Below, piece by piece: positions 1 to 7,348 of a stretch of 43,391 bases of DNA. The translations under genes and the position numbers were made by a program. The stretch's first letter is position 1, and each line of letters opens with the position of its first letter. Source of the stretch: Treponema sp. (GTDB lineage Bacteria > Spirochaetota > Spirochaetia > Treponematales > Breznakiellaceae); the NCBI GenBank assembly GCA_031276295.1, contig JAISNI010000110.1, forward strand, positions 1 through 43,391, read 5' to 3'. Below the pieces are notes generated by a model, which did no database searches, was not told the DNA's origin, and saw only the letters and a list, made by a program, of their open reading frames with translations.

Positions 1-145
1 CCAAGGCTTGCGGGGAACTTGGGGGACATTCGGGATCGTATGCCTCCGGGTGTTTCCGCGCTTCCCTTGCTACGCGCCTTACTTCCTGAATTACTTCTTT
101 AGGAATTTTTCTCCCAGCCCTTGCCGTCGATTTGATAATAGCCAT
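1..145 (-). CDS. Antitoxin partner of BrnT, N-terminal part (internal start)
   Basis: An ATG at 145-143, inside the BrnT frame, is preceded by a strong AAGGAG ribosome-binding site 5-6 bases upstream. It opens MAIIKSTARAGRKIPKEVI and continues through a helical, basic stretch to AYDPECPPSSPQAL at the window edge. The DPxxPP element resembles the C-terminal tail of short antitoxins found next to BrnT genes. The internal site suggests the antitoxin is also made alone, which would give an excess of antitoxin over any fusion protein. The C-terminus is outside the window. The assignment rests mainly on position beside BrnT. Confidence 0.6.
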   Translation of the reverse strand, partial: MAIIKSTARAGRKIPKEVIQEVRRVAREARKHPEAYDPECPPSSPQAL

Positions 146-418
146 GATAACTCCTTTTTCGGCCTTCCCGGCCAACCGCGCCGATATGATTTTTTTGGTT
201 TCTCCCATTTCCGTGTAGACAACCATTAAAACCTTATCCACCATGCCCAGGGTTTGTCGGCGTTCCTCCCCGGAGGTGTTCCCTTCGCTTTCATCCCGGC
301 GCTCTATCCGCTGGGGATCAGTAAAAACATGCTGGGCAGCCTCAAAAGACAAGCCGCTATGCTTGGCTTTATTGATTGTGTTTTTGTTTTCATCCCAATC
401 TACGCCGGGCAATTTCAT
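1..418 (-). CDS. brnT: BrnT-type toxin, in frame with its antitoxin (runs off the window)
   Basis: Translating the minus strand from the ATG at 418-416 gives a protein opening MKLPGVDWDENKN, followed by KHSGLSFEAAQHVF, GEERRQTLGM, VLMVVYTEMG and IISARLAGKAEKG. This order matches BrnT, the RNase (RelE-like fold) toxin of BrnTA type II systems. The frame does not stop where BrnT normally ends, near base 150. It continues into the antitoxin sequence and leaves the window open, so the toxin and antitoxin are fused or the toxin stop codon has been lost. A TAA lies in frame just upstream of the ATG, which fixes the start. No Shine-Dalgarno sequence precedes it; see the promoter at 426-455. The gene sits on the putative integrated element with the recombinase. 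Family call is fairly sure; activity is unknown. Confidence 0.8.
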   Translation of the reverse strand, partial: MKLPGVDWDENKNTINKAKHSGLSFEAAQHVFTDPQRIERRDESEGNTSGEERRQTLGMVDKVLMVVYTEMGETKKIISARLAGKAEKGVIMAIIKSTARAGRKIPKEVIQEVRRVAREARKHPEAYDPECPPSSPQAL

Positions 419-425
419 ATTTTAT

Positions 426-455
426 AGTGTAGTGTTTTTTTGTAGTGTTTTTCAA
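426..455 (-). promoter_or_regulatory. Promoter of the toxin-antitoxin gene
   Basis: On the minus strand TTGAAA (455-450) and TACACT (431-426) are separated by 18 bp. The -10 box lies 7 bp before the ATG at 418, so transcription should begin at or next to the start codon, giving a leaderless transcript. Confidence 0.45.
428..452. repeat. Direct repeat over the toxin promoter, candidate operator
   Basis: TGTAGTGTTTTTT (428-440) is followed directly by TGTAGTGTTTTT (441-452). The repeat fills the spacer between the -35 and -10 boxes. Toxin-antitoxin operons are usually repressed by the complex, so this is a natural operator candidate. That role is inferred. Confidence 0.4.
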
Positions 456-503
456 GAGGGAACAGAATTTTCCGAAGCATGGGGAACGGTCTCAGGTCCG
501 GGG

Positions 504-1814
504 CTATACCCCCGGCCTCCGCGCCATGGCCGCCCCGGCCAGTACCCCGGCAAAAACAGCCGCCGCCGCCTTGCCCATGTCCACAATCGCCGCCTCGGTT
601 ACATGGTCGGCGTAAGCGTCAAAAATTGCCCGGCTCTTATGCCCGGTGATTCGAGATACCTTATCGGCCGCCTCAATGTCCGCCAACCGCGCCGCGTAAA
701 AATGCCGCCAGCCGTGAAACACAATGTTGCGGCCTCGCCAGTCTATGCCCATGTTTTCAAGTTCCCCATGAAGCGCGTCCAACATAAAACTGCCCTCCAC
801 ACGGGGCCTGTCCGGGGCCGTTCCCCAGAAGACAAACCGTTCCACCGCGGGAATGTCCGTGTGGGGGTTTCTGACCAGTTGCGCCAGCAGAGCCTCCCGG
901 ACTTCCGGTAAGAGGGGAACCTTCCGGGCCTCGCCGTTTTTCGGGGTTTTAAGGCTGTCCGCCGCGCTCCAGGAATGGGCCGCGTTCAAAACACCATCAC
1001 CGATGTCCCCGCCCCGGATTGCCAGAACCTCTCCCTGCCTCATGCCCGTTGTGGCGGATAAAAGATTGGCCGCCATCGCCGCCGTGTCCGCCCAGGGCTT
1101 CGCAAAAAGCGCCCCGGCTTCTTCCACGGTCAGCACTCCGCGCTTTCCCGCCTTGCCGCTGTAGCGTTCAAAGTCCTTCGCAATATCGGCGGGTATCATG
1201 CCTTCTTCATAGGCCCAGCCCAAAGGGATAAGCCCGGCGTTCAATATGCTGTTTTTGTAGGAAGCCGATTTATCGGCAGGGAGAGAAAGAGAGAATGACT
1301 TTAAGTCATTGCGGGTGATACTTGCCAGCATCCGCCCCTTAAAAGCGGATAGCCAGTAGTTCAAGATATGGCGTCCATTTATGCCGCAATAGCTCCGCCC
1401 TATACAGTGCCCATGCGCCAGGCGGTCCCGAACATAGAGACTTTTTTCATAGTCCCAAAAGTCCGTCAAGAAGTCCGTAAATTTGACGCTCCCCTTCCCT
1501 GCGGGAACCACGCCGATGTCGATAAGGCCCCGCTCTTTAAGAGCCTTCACGATTGCCAGAGCCGCGCCGCTGTCCAGTTCCGCCCTCCGTATACCCCGGA
1601 GTATACCGTCAAGGTCAAAGGCGGCCTCTACCTTCCGGCGCTCCCCGTCTTTGCCCAGCAAACCGTCCCTAAGCCAGCCGGATACCACGATAAGGGCAAC
1701 GTCCCTGCCGCGCTCCCCCGTACTTCGGGCGCTCATGGGAAGCCCTGTCTCCTGGTTTACCAGGCAGGCGTAAAAAACGCCTCCCCGCTTGTGCATATAG
1801 AATTTTCGGCGCAT
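504..1814 (-). CDS. Tyrosine recombinase (phage/ICE-type integrase)
   Basis: About 436 residues. The C-terminal catalytic domain shows the tyrosine-recombinase set in order: Arg in TTGMRQGEVL, H-x-x-R in FHGWRHFYAARL, His in ITGHKSRAIF and the nucleophilic Tyr in FDAYADHV. The N-terminal part resembles the arm- and core-binding domains of integrated-element recombinases. The frame opens at a TTG at 1832, but the ATG at 1814 follows AAGGGAAGGG and is the better start. The gene lies about 140 bp from the 3' end of tRNA-Ala, the usual place for an integrase that uses a tRNA attachment site. The element would therefore extend left, out of the window, and include the BrnT genes. All catalytic residues are present, so it is probably functional. 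Confidence 0.93.
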   Translation of the reverse strand: MRRKFYMHKRGGVFYACLVNQETGLPMSARSTGERGRDVALIVVSGWLRDGLLGKDGERRKVEAAFDLDGILRGIRRAELDSGAALAIVKALKERGLIDIGVVPAGKGSVKFTDFLTDFWDYEKSLYVRDRLAHGHCIGRSYCGINGRHILNYWLSAFKGRMLASITRNDLKSFSLSLPADKSASYKNSILNAGLIPLGWAYEEGMIPADIAKDFERYSGKAGKRGVLTVEEAGALFAKPWADTAAMAANLLSATTGMRQGEVLAIRGGDIGDGVLNAAHSWSAADSLKTPKNGEARKVPLLPEVREALLAQLVRNPHTDIPAVERFVFWGTAPDRPRVEGSFMLDALHGELENMGIDWRGRNIVFHGWRHFYAARLADIEAADKVSRITGHKSRAIFDAYADHVTEAAIVDMGKAAAAVFAGVLAGAAMARRPGV

Positions 1815-1952
1815 AGCCCTTCCCTTTCGCAAAACCCACAGATACGGTTTGTCAGACCGGTTATCATAGGTTTTGTCATAGTGTTAAGAAGCATAGCGCC
1901 GGTTCTTCCGGTGGCTATTCTGTAATTCCTTACCGTACAAGCAATTACAAAA

Positions 1953-2025
1953 TGGAGAATAGGGGATTCGAACCCCTGACCTATAGATTGCGAACCTATC
2001 GCTCTACCAACTGAGCTAATTCCCC
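1953..2025 (-). tRNA. tRNA-Ala (anticodon CGC)
   Basis: A full 73-nt cloverleaf reads on the minus strand: acceptor GGGGAAT with ATTCTCC, D-stem GCTC/GAGC, anticodon loop TTCGCAA, T-arm AGGGG-TTCGAAT-CCCCT, discriminator A. The anticodon CGC reads the alanine codon GCG. The acceptor stem holds a G3:U70 wobble pair, the classic alanine identity element, which confirms the isotype. CCA is not encoded. Its 3' end faces the integrase gene. Confidence 0.95.
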
Positions 2026-2042
2026 AAAAAACAACTAACTAC

Positions 2043-2071
2043 TATTTAACATATACTGTATAATTGATCAA
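2043..2071 (-). promoter_or_regulatory. Possible tRNA-Ala promoter
   Basis: TTGATC (2071-2066) and TAAATA (2048-2043) are 17 bp apart on the minus strand and would start transcription about 10 bp before the tRNA 5' end. The -10 match is weak. Confidence 0.3.
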
Positions 2072-2120
2072 TACCTTTTGTGGTAAAGGAATGAAAATTG
2101 TTACGGAGGTGGGGACTTTG

Positions 2121-3272
2121 ATGGCATACAATATTTTCCGTTTTGGTTTTTTTGCGGTATTCGTCGGGCTTCATATAGCTTTGATGATAGGGCTTTTCCG
2201 TGAATGGCTCTGGGAAAACCGGCGCCGGGGCAGGAAAACGGCAGGGGCAATGCCGAAGGTCTCGGTGATTATTCCGATTCACAACGAGGCCGGCAGAATA
2301 AGAGGGCTTTTGGAAAGCCTCCTGCGGCAGGATTATCCGGTTGTGGAGTATATCTTTGTCGATGATCGCTCCAATGACGGGAGTGCTGAAATGCTCAAGA
2401 GCTTTACCGAAGGGCGGCGGAATAGCCAAATCATCACTTTAAAGAACAATCCGGGCTGGAATAAGAAACAATACGCCCTCACCAGGGGTATAAAAGCCGC
2501 CGGCGGGGATTTTTTTCTGTTTACCGATGCGGACTGCGAGGTTCCCCCCTGCTGGATAAGCGCCATGACGGCGAGGTTGCAGGACACGGGCACCGGTATT
2601 GTCATAGGACCGGTTTTCAGAAAACCTGCAAGCACCGACTTTTTCCATCTATACCAGTGTTTTGATCATGCGGTACGGTACATGTATCTGACCGGCTCAA
2701 GCGGGCTGGGCGTAGCGGGGGGCGGTTTTGGGAATAACCTTATCATCAGGCGGGAAGCCCTGGATCAGGCGGGGGGGTATGAAGCAGTCCCGTCTTCACC
2801 GACTGAGGATGCCGCTCTTATCGCGGAGATACGGCGCCTTGGAACCTGGAAGATCCACGCCGCAATGGGTAAGGACGCCTGCATTTTTACCGGCAGCGAA
2901 TCTTCCTGGGCAGCGCTTTTTAACCAGACGCTCCGCTGGAATAACGGCGGGCTTTTCGGGCCCGACCCGGCAACCCGCCTGAACTTCGGTTTTCTGATGA
3001 TCACCATATCTATGGGCATCCTCGCCATACCCCTGTTACCCCTCCTGCCGAGTCTCTGGCCCCTCTCCGCCGCCGTTATGCTTTCCATGAGTATGAACAG
3101 CGCCGCAACGCTCGGTCTTTTCGGCGCGTCCCTTCCCGCCGCCGGCCCGCGCTACATTTTGCAAACGGTTTTTACCCCCTGCTATTTTACCATACTGACT
3201 ATACTGGGGTTCAGCGGCAAGAAGACCGAATGGAAGGGAAGCCCCGTAAAAGTGCAGGGCAGTCATAAGTGA
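2121..3272 (+). CDS. Membrane glycosyltransferase, family 2 (processive type)
   Basis: About 383 residues from the ATG at 2121, which follows ACGGAGGTGGGG; an upstream extension in the same frame lacks such a site. An N-terminal membrane segment (about residues 5-24) is followed by a GT-A domain opening KVSVIIPIHNEAGRI, with VDDRSNDGS and FTDADC as nucleotide-sugar and metal-binding motifs and QTLRWNNGG matching the Q/RxxRW signature of processive enzymes. Two or more hydrophobic segments close the protein. It should build a polysaccharide or glycolipid at the inner membrane; the substrate cannot be read. It stands alone, just outside the tRNA insertion point. Confidence 0.85.
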   Translation: MAYNIFRFGFFAVFVGLHIALMIGLFREWLWENRRRGRKTAGAMPKVSVIIPIHNEAGRIRGLLESLLRQDYPVVEYIFVDDRSNDGSAEMLKSFTEGRRNSQIITLKNNPGWNKKQYALTRGIKAAGGDFFLFTDADCEVPPCWISAMTARLQDTGTGIVIGPVFRKPASTDFFHLYQCFDHAVRYMYLTGSSGLGVAGGGFGNNLIIRREALDQAGGYEAVPSSPTEDAALIAEIRRLGTWKIHAAMGKDACIFTGSESSWAALFNQTLRWNNGGLFGPDPATRLNFGFLMITISMGILAIPLLPLLPSLWPLSAAVMLSMSMNSAATLGLFGASLPAAGPRYILQTVFTPCYFTILTILGFSGKKTEWKGSPVKVQGSHK

Positions 3273-3300
3273 TGCCCGGTTAGTATTTGGAGGGGGCCTA

Positions 3301-3403
3301 TTTCCGCCCGATGGAGTATCTTGTCTTTATACGTCGATAGTCCTATGGGCCGCTTGTCGTCGCTCCCGGCCTTCGGGATATACACCCGTTTCACCGGCGG
3401 CGC
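3301..3403 (-). pseudogene. Remnant of a group II intron-type reverse transcriptase
   Basis: On the minus strand this stretch encodes PPVKRVYIPKAG, then DDKRPIGLSTYKDKILHRA. This is the conserved early block of group II intron reverse transcriptase/maturases (typically V-R-R-V-x-I-P-K-x-x-G-x-x-R-P-L-G-I-P-T). A TAG (3406-3404) cuts the frame directly upstream and the homology fades after about 33 residues. Only a shard survives, jammed between the glycosyltransferase stop and a dispersed repeat. No intron RNA domains V/VI were recognised. Confidence 0.65.
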
Positions 3404-3464
3404 CTAGCCGCCTGTTGCACTTGTAGATTTTATACGATTTTGCGCTAAAGCGCAACAAACTACC
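3401..3464 (+). repeat. Dispersed repeat R1, copy 1
   Basis: The block from CGCCTAG through CCTGTTGCAC, ATACGATTTTGCGC and GCAACAAACT recurs at 16213-16280 and, more diverged, at 15196-15240. It contains the hairpin TTGCGC-TAAA-GCGCAA. It abuts the reverse-transcriptase shard on one side and the stop codon of the broken gene at 3460-3830 on the other. Confidence 0.7.
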
Positions 3465-3830
3465 AGGGATAGTTCAGCTTTTCCCCGTCATCAATGGCCA
3501 ACGGCGCCCGGTGTTCCCTCAACTCGCCGCTTTTGTGGGCGTCCGTATCCGTAGCGTATTGTCCGTCAGAAAATCAACCGCCAGGTTGATGATTCTGTCA
3601 TTCTGATAATCCGGAGGGAATTCCCAGCCCTGTGTTTCCTCAAAGGGCAGCATTTCCTGGTTAAAGGAAAACCGGAACTTCCGCCTGAACCGCTTGCAGA
3701 ACACGCCGCCCTGCGCGCTTCCGGTATCAAAATTCTTCAATGCGGTTAAGAAGAAATAGTTATGCCGGGTTCCGGAAAAATATTCCGGCGGGTCAATCTG
3801 GACGTTGAGGAGGTGAGTCGTATCTTTCAT
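3460..3830 (-). pseudogene. Unrecognised small gene with a frameshift
   Basis: A minus-strand frame starts at the ATG at 3830 (MKDTTHLLNVQIDPPEYF) after an AAGGGGGA site and runs about 90 residues to FLTD. In its own frame it then reads a poor tail and stops at 3519. Switching frame as if one base had been lost near 3555 gives a much more protein-like continuation, QYATDTDAHKSGELREH then DDGEKLNYPW, ending at the TAG at 3462-3460. The repaired product would be about 120 residues. I do not recognise the family. It is probably a decayed gene on a scarred stretch; a real short protein ending at 3519 is the alternative. Confidence 0.45.
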
Positions 3831-3861
3831 GGTAATACGTTCCCCCTTCAACACAGGTTCT

Positions 3862-3957
3862 GTCAATGTAAAATTTTATGCTCTTCCCGGCTTAAATTAG
3901 GCGCTCCCACCCCGGACTTGTCCGATTTTAACAAACTAAGAAAAATTCTACATTGAC
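3862..3957. repeat. Inverted repeat pair, MITE-like ends or operator
   Basis: GTCAATGTA at 3862-3870 is matched by TACATTGAC at 3949-3957. Pairing continues with one mismatch into AATTTT on each side, about 15 of 16 positions. The right arm contains the -35 box of the next promoter. The unit is about 96 bp and could be the ends of a tiny non-autonomous element or two sites for one regulator. Confidence 0.5.
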
Positions 3958-3980
3958 GGGGGCTGTGCCTCATGTATCCT
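3953..3980 (+). promoter_or_regulatory. Probable promoter of the sugar locus
   Basis: TTGACG (3953-3958) and TATCCT (3975-3980) are 16 bp apart. They lie about 55 bp before the first gene, which has its own TAAGGAG ribosome-binding site at about 4020. Confidence 0.4.
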
Positions 3981-4033
3981 GTTTATAAACATACACCTTT
4001 TATAACATCAAATGTATTTTTAAGGAGAAGTAA

Positions 4034-5758
4034 ATGGCTGAAGATTACAAAGTACGAGCCTTGGAAGTGGATGATACCTTTCAGATGTGGAGCCCCTACA
4101 AGATGGAACGGGTATTCGAGTTCATGATCCGCAACAACATGAATACCCTCATCTTCCACGAGAACAACATTGTCGACAAGGTTGTCTGGCCCGGTTTCGT
4201 TTACGGCTGCGGGGGGGATGATGACCGCCGCAGTTATTCCATCTACCGGGACAGGCTGTATAAGGAAATATATTACCGTACCCCCAGCCCCTATGTCTTC
4301 ATTGATGAACTCATGATCTTCCGCGATCTGATGAAGACTATTGTGGGCAGAGCCGTGGAACTCGGCCTGGATTTCTACTTCCAACCCAAGGAAATATGGT
4401 TTCCCGAGATACTCTACGAGCGTCAGGACCTCATGAAAAACGGCAAGATGTGTCCCAGCGAACCCTGGTGGTGGGAAATCTTCCTTCCTCAAAAATATGA
4501 GGAACTCATGCAGAACTTCCCCGAGATATCTGGAATCGTTACCTCCACCGGTACCAAGGAAAGCCGCATCAGCCTGGCGCACCAGAAATGCCAATGCGAC
4601 AAATGTAAAGCTATGTCCATGCAGGAGTGGCAGCGCAATGTCATTTTGGCTATCTACGGGCCCCTCAAGACCAGGGGCAAAAAATTGGTTATCCGGGACT
4701 TCTCTTACTACGCCGATGAGCAGAACGGCATACGCGCCGGCCTCCTGGACCTCCCCGATGATATCGTCATCTCCATCAAGAATGTCCCCCAGGATTACTA
4801 CCAAACCTTCCCTCACAACACCCTCATTGGACATGTAGGCAATCACGAACAATGGATCGAGTACGAGACCCTGGGTGAATACTACGGCTGGGGCCTCACC
4901 CCTGTCTCCATGCTTGCCGATATCCACTACCGCATGGACCATTGCCTCAAAAATAAAGCCGACGGCATCTCTACCCGTATTGACTGGGAGGCTCTGCCCA
5001 ACACATCCACCTTCGAGACTCCCAACCAGCTTAACCTCTACGCTATCGCCCAGTTCGCCGTCAACGTGGATACACCCCCGCGGGACATCTACGCCAAATG
5101 GCTGGTAGAAGACAGGCATCTTGAGGAAAACATCAGTTCCGCCCGGTTCAAGGACACCCTGGATTTCGTCATGGGGATATTTGACAAAACCTGGCCCATC
5201 ATGTCCAAGACCCCCTATCTTCTGGGTGCGGTCTTCATGAACAACAGCAAGATACCTGTTAGCATCGACAATGCCGATTTTATCAGCCAGGAACACCACG
5301 GTATCCAGAAATGGTTCCCCCAGTACCGGGATATATTCTCCTACGATGATAACCATGTAGCGGACATGCTCAAGGAGAAGGAGGATGCCTACCGGGAAAT
5401 AATCGTCCTTAACAGGGAATGGCATAGCCGCAATCCCGGACTAGAGGAAGAATTCTACCGAACCTACTGTGATCTGTTTGACATCTTCGAGCTTTACGTG
5501 AAGATGTACCGCCTGGTGGGTAAGAGTTATATCTGGATAAAATACCTGCAAAAGCAGGGGAAGAACACCGCGCTCAAGGGATACGGGGAAATCACTGCCG
5601 AGGTAAAGGAACTTATCGGGGAAATGAAAGCCGTGGAGCAGGAACTGAAAGACCACCGTCCGCCGGTTCAGTTCAGGTACCAGTTCCTTGCCATGATGAA
5701 CAGCGAGCGCCTCCGGGTCTACTATGAGGATGTGGAAGCGGTCCTGCAAAATCTGTAA
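4034..5758 (+). CDS. Putative alpha-glucuronidase-like TIM-barrel glycosidase
   Basis: 574 residues from an ATG preceded by TAAGGAGAAGTAA. No signal peptide, so it is cytoplasmic. The order of segments (FMIRNNMNTLIFHENN, VELGLDFYFQPKEIWFPE, PEISGIVTSTGTKESR, CQCDKC, KLVIRDFSYY, WGLTPVSMLADIHYRM, DGISTRIDWEALPN) suggests successive beta strands of an (alpha/beta)8 glycosidase. The CxCxxC segment after the SxTGTKESR loop recalls the alpha-glucuronidase (GH67)/DUF4838 superfamily. It heads a locus for an ABC sugar importer and a two-component sensor, so hydrolysis of an imported uronic-acid or mannan-type oligosaccharide is plausible. The family call is tentative. A long open frame on the opposite strand is only a composition shadow. 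Confidence 0.6.
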   Translation: MAEDYKVRALEVDDTFQMWSPYKMERVFEFMIRNNMNTLIFHENNIVDKVVWPGFVYGCGGDDDRRSYSIYRDRLYKEIYYRTPSPYVFIDELMIFRDLMKTIVGRAVELGLDFYFQPKEIWFPEILYERQDLMKNGKMCPSEPWWWEIFLPQKYEELMQNFPEISGIVTSTGTKESRISLAHQKCQCDKCKAMSMQEWQRNVILAIYGPLKTRGKKLVIRDFSYYADEQNGIRAGLLDLPDDIVISIKNVPQDYYQTFPHNTLIGHVGNHEQWIEYETLGEYYGWGLTPVSMLADIHYRMDHCLKNKADGISTRIDWEALPNTSTFETPNQLNLYAIAQFAVNVDTPPRDIYAKWLVEDRHLEENISSARFKDTLDFVMGIFDKTWPIMSKTPYLLGAVFMNNSKIPVSIDNADFISQEHHGIQKWFPQYRDIFSYDDNHVADMLKEKEDAYREIIVLNREWHSRNPGLEEEFYRTYCDLFDIFELYVKMYRLVGKSYIWIKYLQKQGKNTALKGYGEITAEVKELIGEMKAVEQELKDHRPPVQFRYQFLAMMNSERLRVYYEDVEAVLQNL

Positions 5759-5769
5759 GAAAAAAATTC

Positions 5770-5790
5770 GGGAAACGGATGCGTTTTCCC
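5770..5790 (+). terminator. Stem-loop after the glycosidase gene
   Basis: GGGAAACG, a GATG loop and CGTTTTCCC form a short stem with one bulged T, 12 bp after the stop codon, without a clear U-run. It could give partial termination before the binding-protein gene. Confidence 0.4.
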
Positions 5791-5953
5791 TTTCCCGGAC
5801 GGAGGGAAACTTATCCGCGGTGTATGAGGATCCTATGGAATTCATTGAAACTCATGAACTTAATATTTTACAACTTTTGACAAATATTTTCCATGTGATT
5901 TTTTCATATCCGGCGTGAAAATTGTTTACTTAATCTTTATAGGAGATAGAATT

Positions 5954-7255
5954 ATGGAAAAGAAAAGTGTTTTTTTGAGCATTATGTTCCTGTTGGCGGC
6001 GTGTCTGATTTTTGCTGCCGGCGGAAGGGATCAGGGGCGTACACAGAGCGCCGCGGGGCCGGCTAACGTCAAATACGCGTTCTGGGGGTCCCCGGAATCT
6101 ATCGGCGTGGAGGCGGATATTATCGCGGCCTTTGAGGCAAAGCACCCCACTATCAAGATAGAACCGGTGGTTACCGGTTATGCCGATTACCATACAAAAC
6201 TATTAACCATGATTGCAGGAGGGTCCGCGCCGGATTTGATGAGAATTTCCACCCAGTTTTTACCGGATCTGGTTGCCTCCAAAGGTCTTGTTGATATAGG
6301 AAAAATGGCAAAGGAGCATAATTACGATTTGTCCATTTATCTAAAGGAAGGCTTGGAAGACTGTTCCTGGGAAGGGGTCTTATACGGGCTCCCCTGGGGA
6401 ACCGCTCCTGTTTATGCCTTGTTAAACCTGACCATGTTCGAAGAAGCCGGTGTCCCGCCGCCTTCTTATAATTGGACCATAGACGAATTTGTCCGTATTG
6501 TTAAAGCCCTGACCTCCGGGTCCGGAGCCGACAAAAAATACGGTTTCGCTATGGAAATACAGGGGGATCTTTACGGACTCTATCCCTTCCTTTGGGCCAA
6601 TGGCGCGCGGCTTTTGGACGAAAGCAGAAAGACCTTTACCCTTGACAGACCCGAGGCTTATCAGGTTATCCAGATGCTTGCGGATCTTTACCAGGGCGGT
6701 TACATACCCCCTGAAACCCTTATGATAGGAAGCCATAGCGCATCAATGCCTTCCTGGTTTATCAACAACAAACTTGCTATATGCTTGGGAGCCGCTACCA
6801 CCGTTCTGAGCGCCCAAAACGGGGGAGCCAAATTTGGAGTTTGGCCTTTACCTTCGGGCAAAACAACCCATACCACGGTGGTAAAATCAAACACCATAAG
6901 TATGAGCGTTAATTCCAGGTATACCGAAGAAGCATGGCTCTTCTCCACTTTCCTCCGGGGAGATGAGGGAGAAACCCTCTATACCCAGGCAAAGCGGGTA
7001 CCCCCATCAATTGTGGGTGATAAATATTGGGACTACTACCTTGATCCGAATTTATATCCCAAAAATATAAAGGAAGTTACCAATATGATTTTCACCACCA
7101 ACGGTAACCTGGCCCCGATACGCAGGGGGTATCTGGAACTGGAACAGCTTTTAACCCCTGTTATACAGAATGTTATGCTTGGCAATGTTACCGCAGAAAA
7201 GGCCATGAAGGACATCACCCCTCGGGCCCAGGCTATCCTTGACAAGACAAATTAG
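5954..7255 (+). CDS. ABC sugar transporter substrate-binding protein (family 1)
   Basis: About 433 residues from the ATG at 5954, which has AGGAGATAGAATT before it; an in-frame upstream extension lacks a site. The N-terminus MEKKSVFLSIMFLLAACLIFAAGG is a signal sequence with LAAC as a possible lipobox. The mature part has the family 1 pattern: KYAFWGSPE, IIAAFEAKHPTIKIEPV, YHTKLLTMIAGGSAPDLMRI, YGLPWGTAPVYALLNL and NNKLAICLGAATTV. It should capture a sugar or oligosaccharide and deliver it to the two permeases downstream. No ATPase gene is present, so a shared MsmK/MalK-type ATPase elsewhere probably powers the system, as is common for family 1 importers. Confidence 0.92.
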   Translation: MEKKSVFLSIMFLLAACLIFAAGGRDQGRTQSAAGPANVKYAFWGSPESIGVEADIIAAFEAKHPTIKIEPVVTGYADYHTKLLTMIAGGSAPDLMRISTQFLPDLVASKGLVDIGKMAKEHNYDLSIYLKEGLEDCSWEGVLYGLPWGTAPVYALLNLTMFEEAGVPPPSYNWTIDEFVRIVKALTSGSGADKKYGFAMEIQGDLYGLYPFLWANGARLLDESRKTFTLDRPEAYQVIQMLADLYQGGYIPPETLMIGSHSASMPSWFINNKLAICLGAATTVLSAQNGGAKFGVWPLPSGKTTHTTVVKSNTISMSVNSRYTEEAWLFSTFLRGDEGETLYTQAKRVPPSIVGDKYWDYYLDPNLYPKNIKEVTNMIFTTNGNLAPIRRGYLELEQLLTPVIQNVMLGNVTAEKAMKDITPRAQAILDKTN

Positions 7256-7274
7256 TTCCTCTTTGCGGGTTAAA

Positions 7275-7336
7275 CCGGTTTACCCCCGGAAGCCTCTGAA
7301 GGCAAGCCCCTCAGACTTCCGGTACGGATAAACCGG
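7275..7336 (+). promoter_or_regulatory. Nested intercistronic hairpin between binding protein and permease
   Basis: CCGGTTTA (7275-7282) pairs with TAAACCGG (7329-7336), and inside it CCGGAAG (7286-7292) pairs with CTTCCGG (7316-7322). Such stems between binding-protein and permease genes often block 3' exonucleases and keep the upstream message abundant. The role here is inferred. The stem ends just before the permease ribosome-binding site. Confidence 0.7.
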
Positions 7337-7348
7337 AAAGGTGAGTTG

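Noticed and set aside
243-911. 222-residue plus-strand frame
   Set aside because: It crosses the BrnT promoter and the integrase C-terminus, both better supported on the minus strand.
3983-5425. 480-residue open frame on the minus strand
   Set aside because: It lies opposite the glycosidase gene, has no ribosome-binding site and reads as low-quality protein; the plus frame has a good start and conserved motifs.
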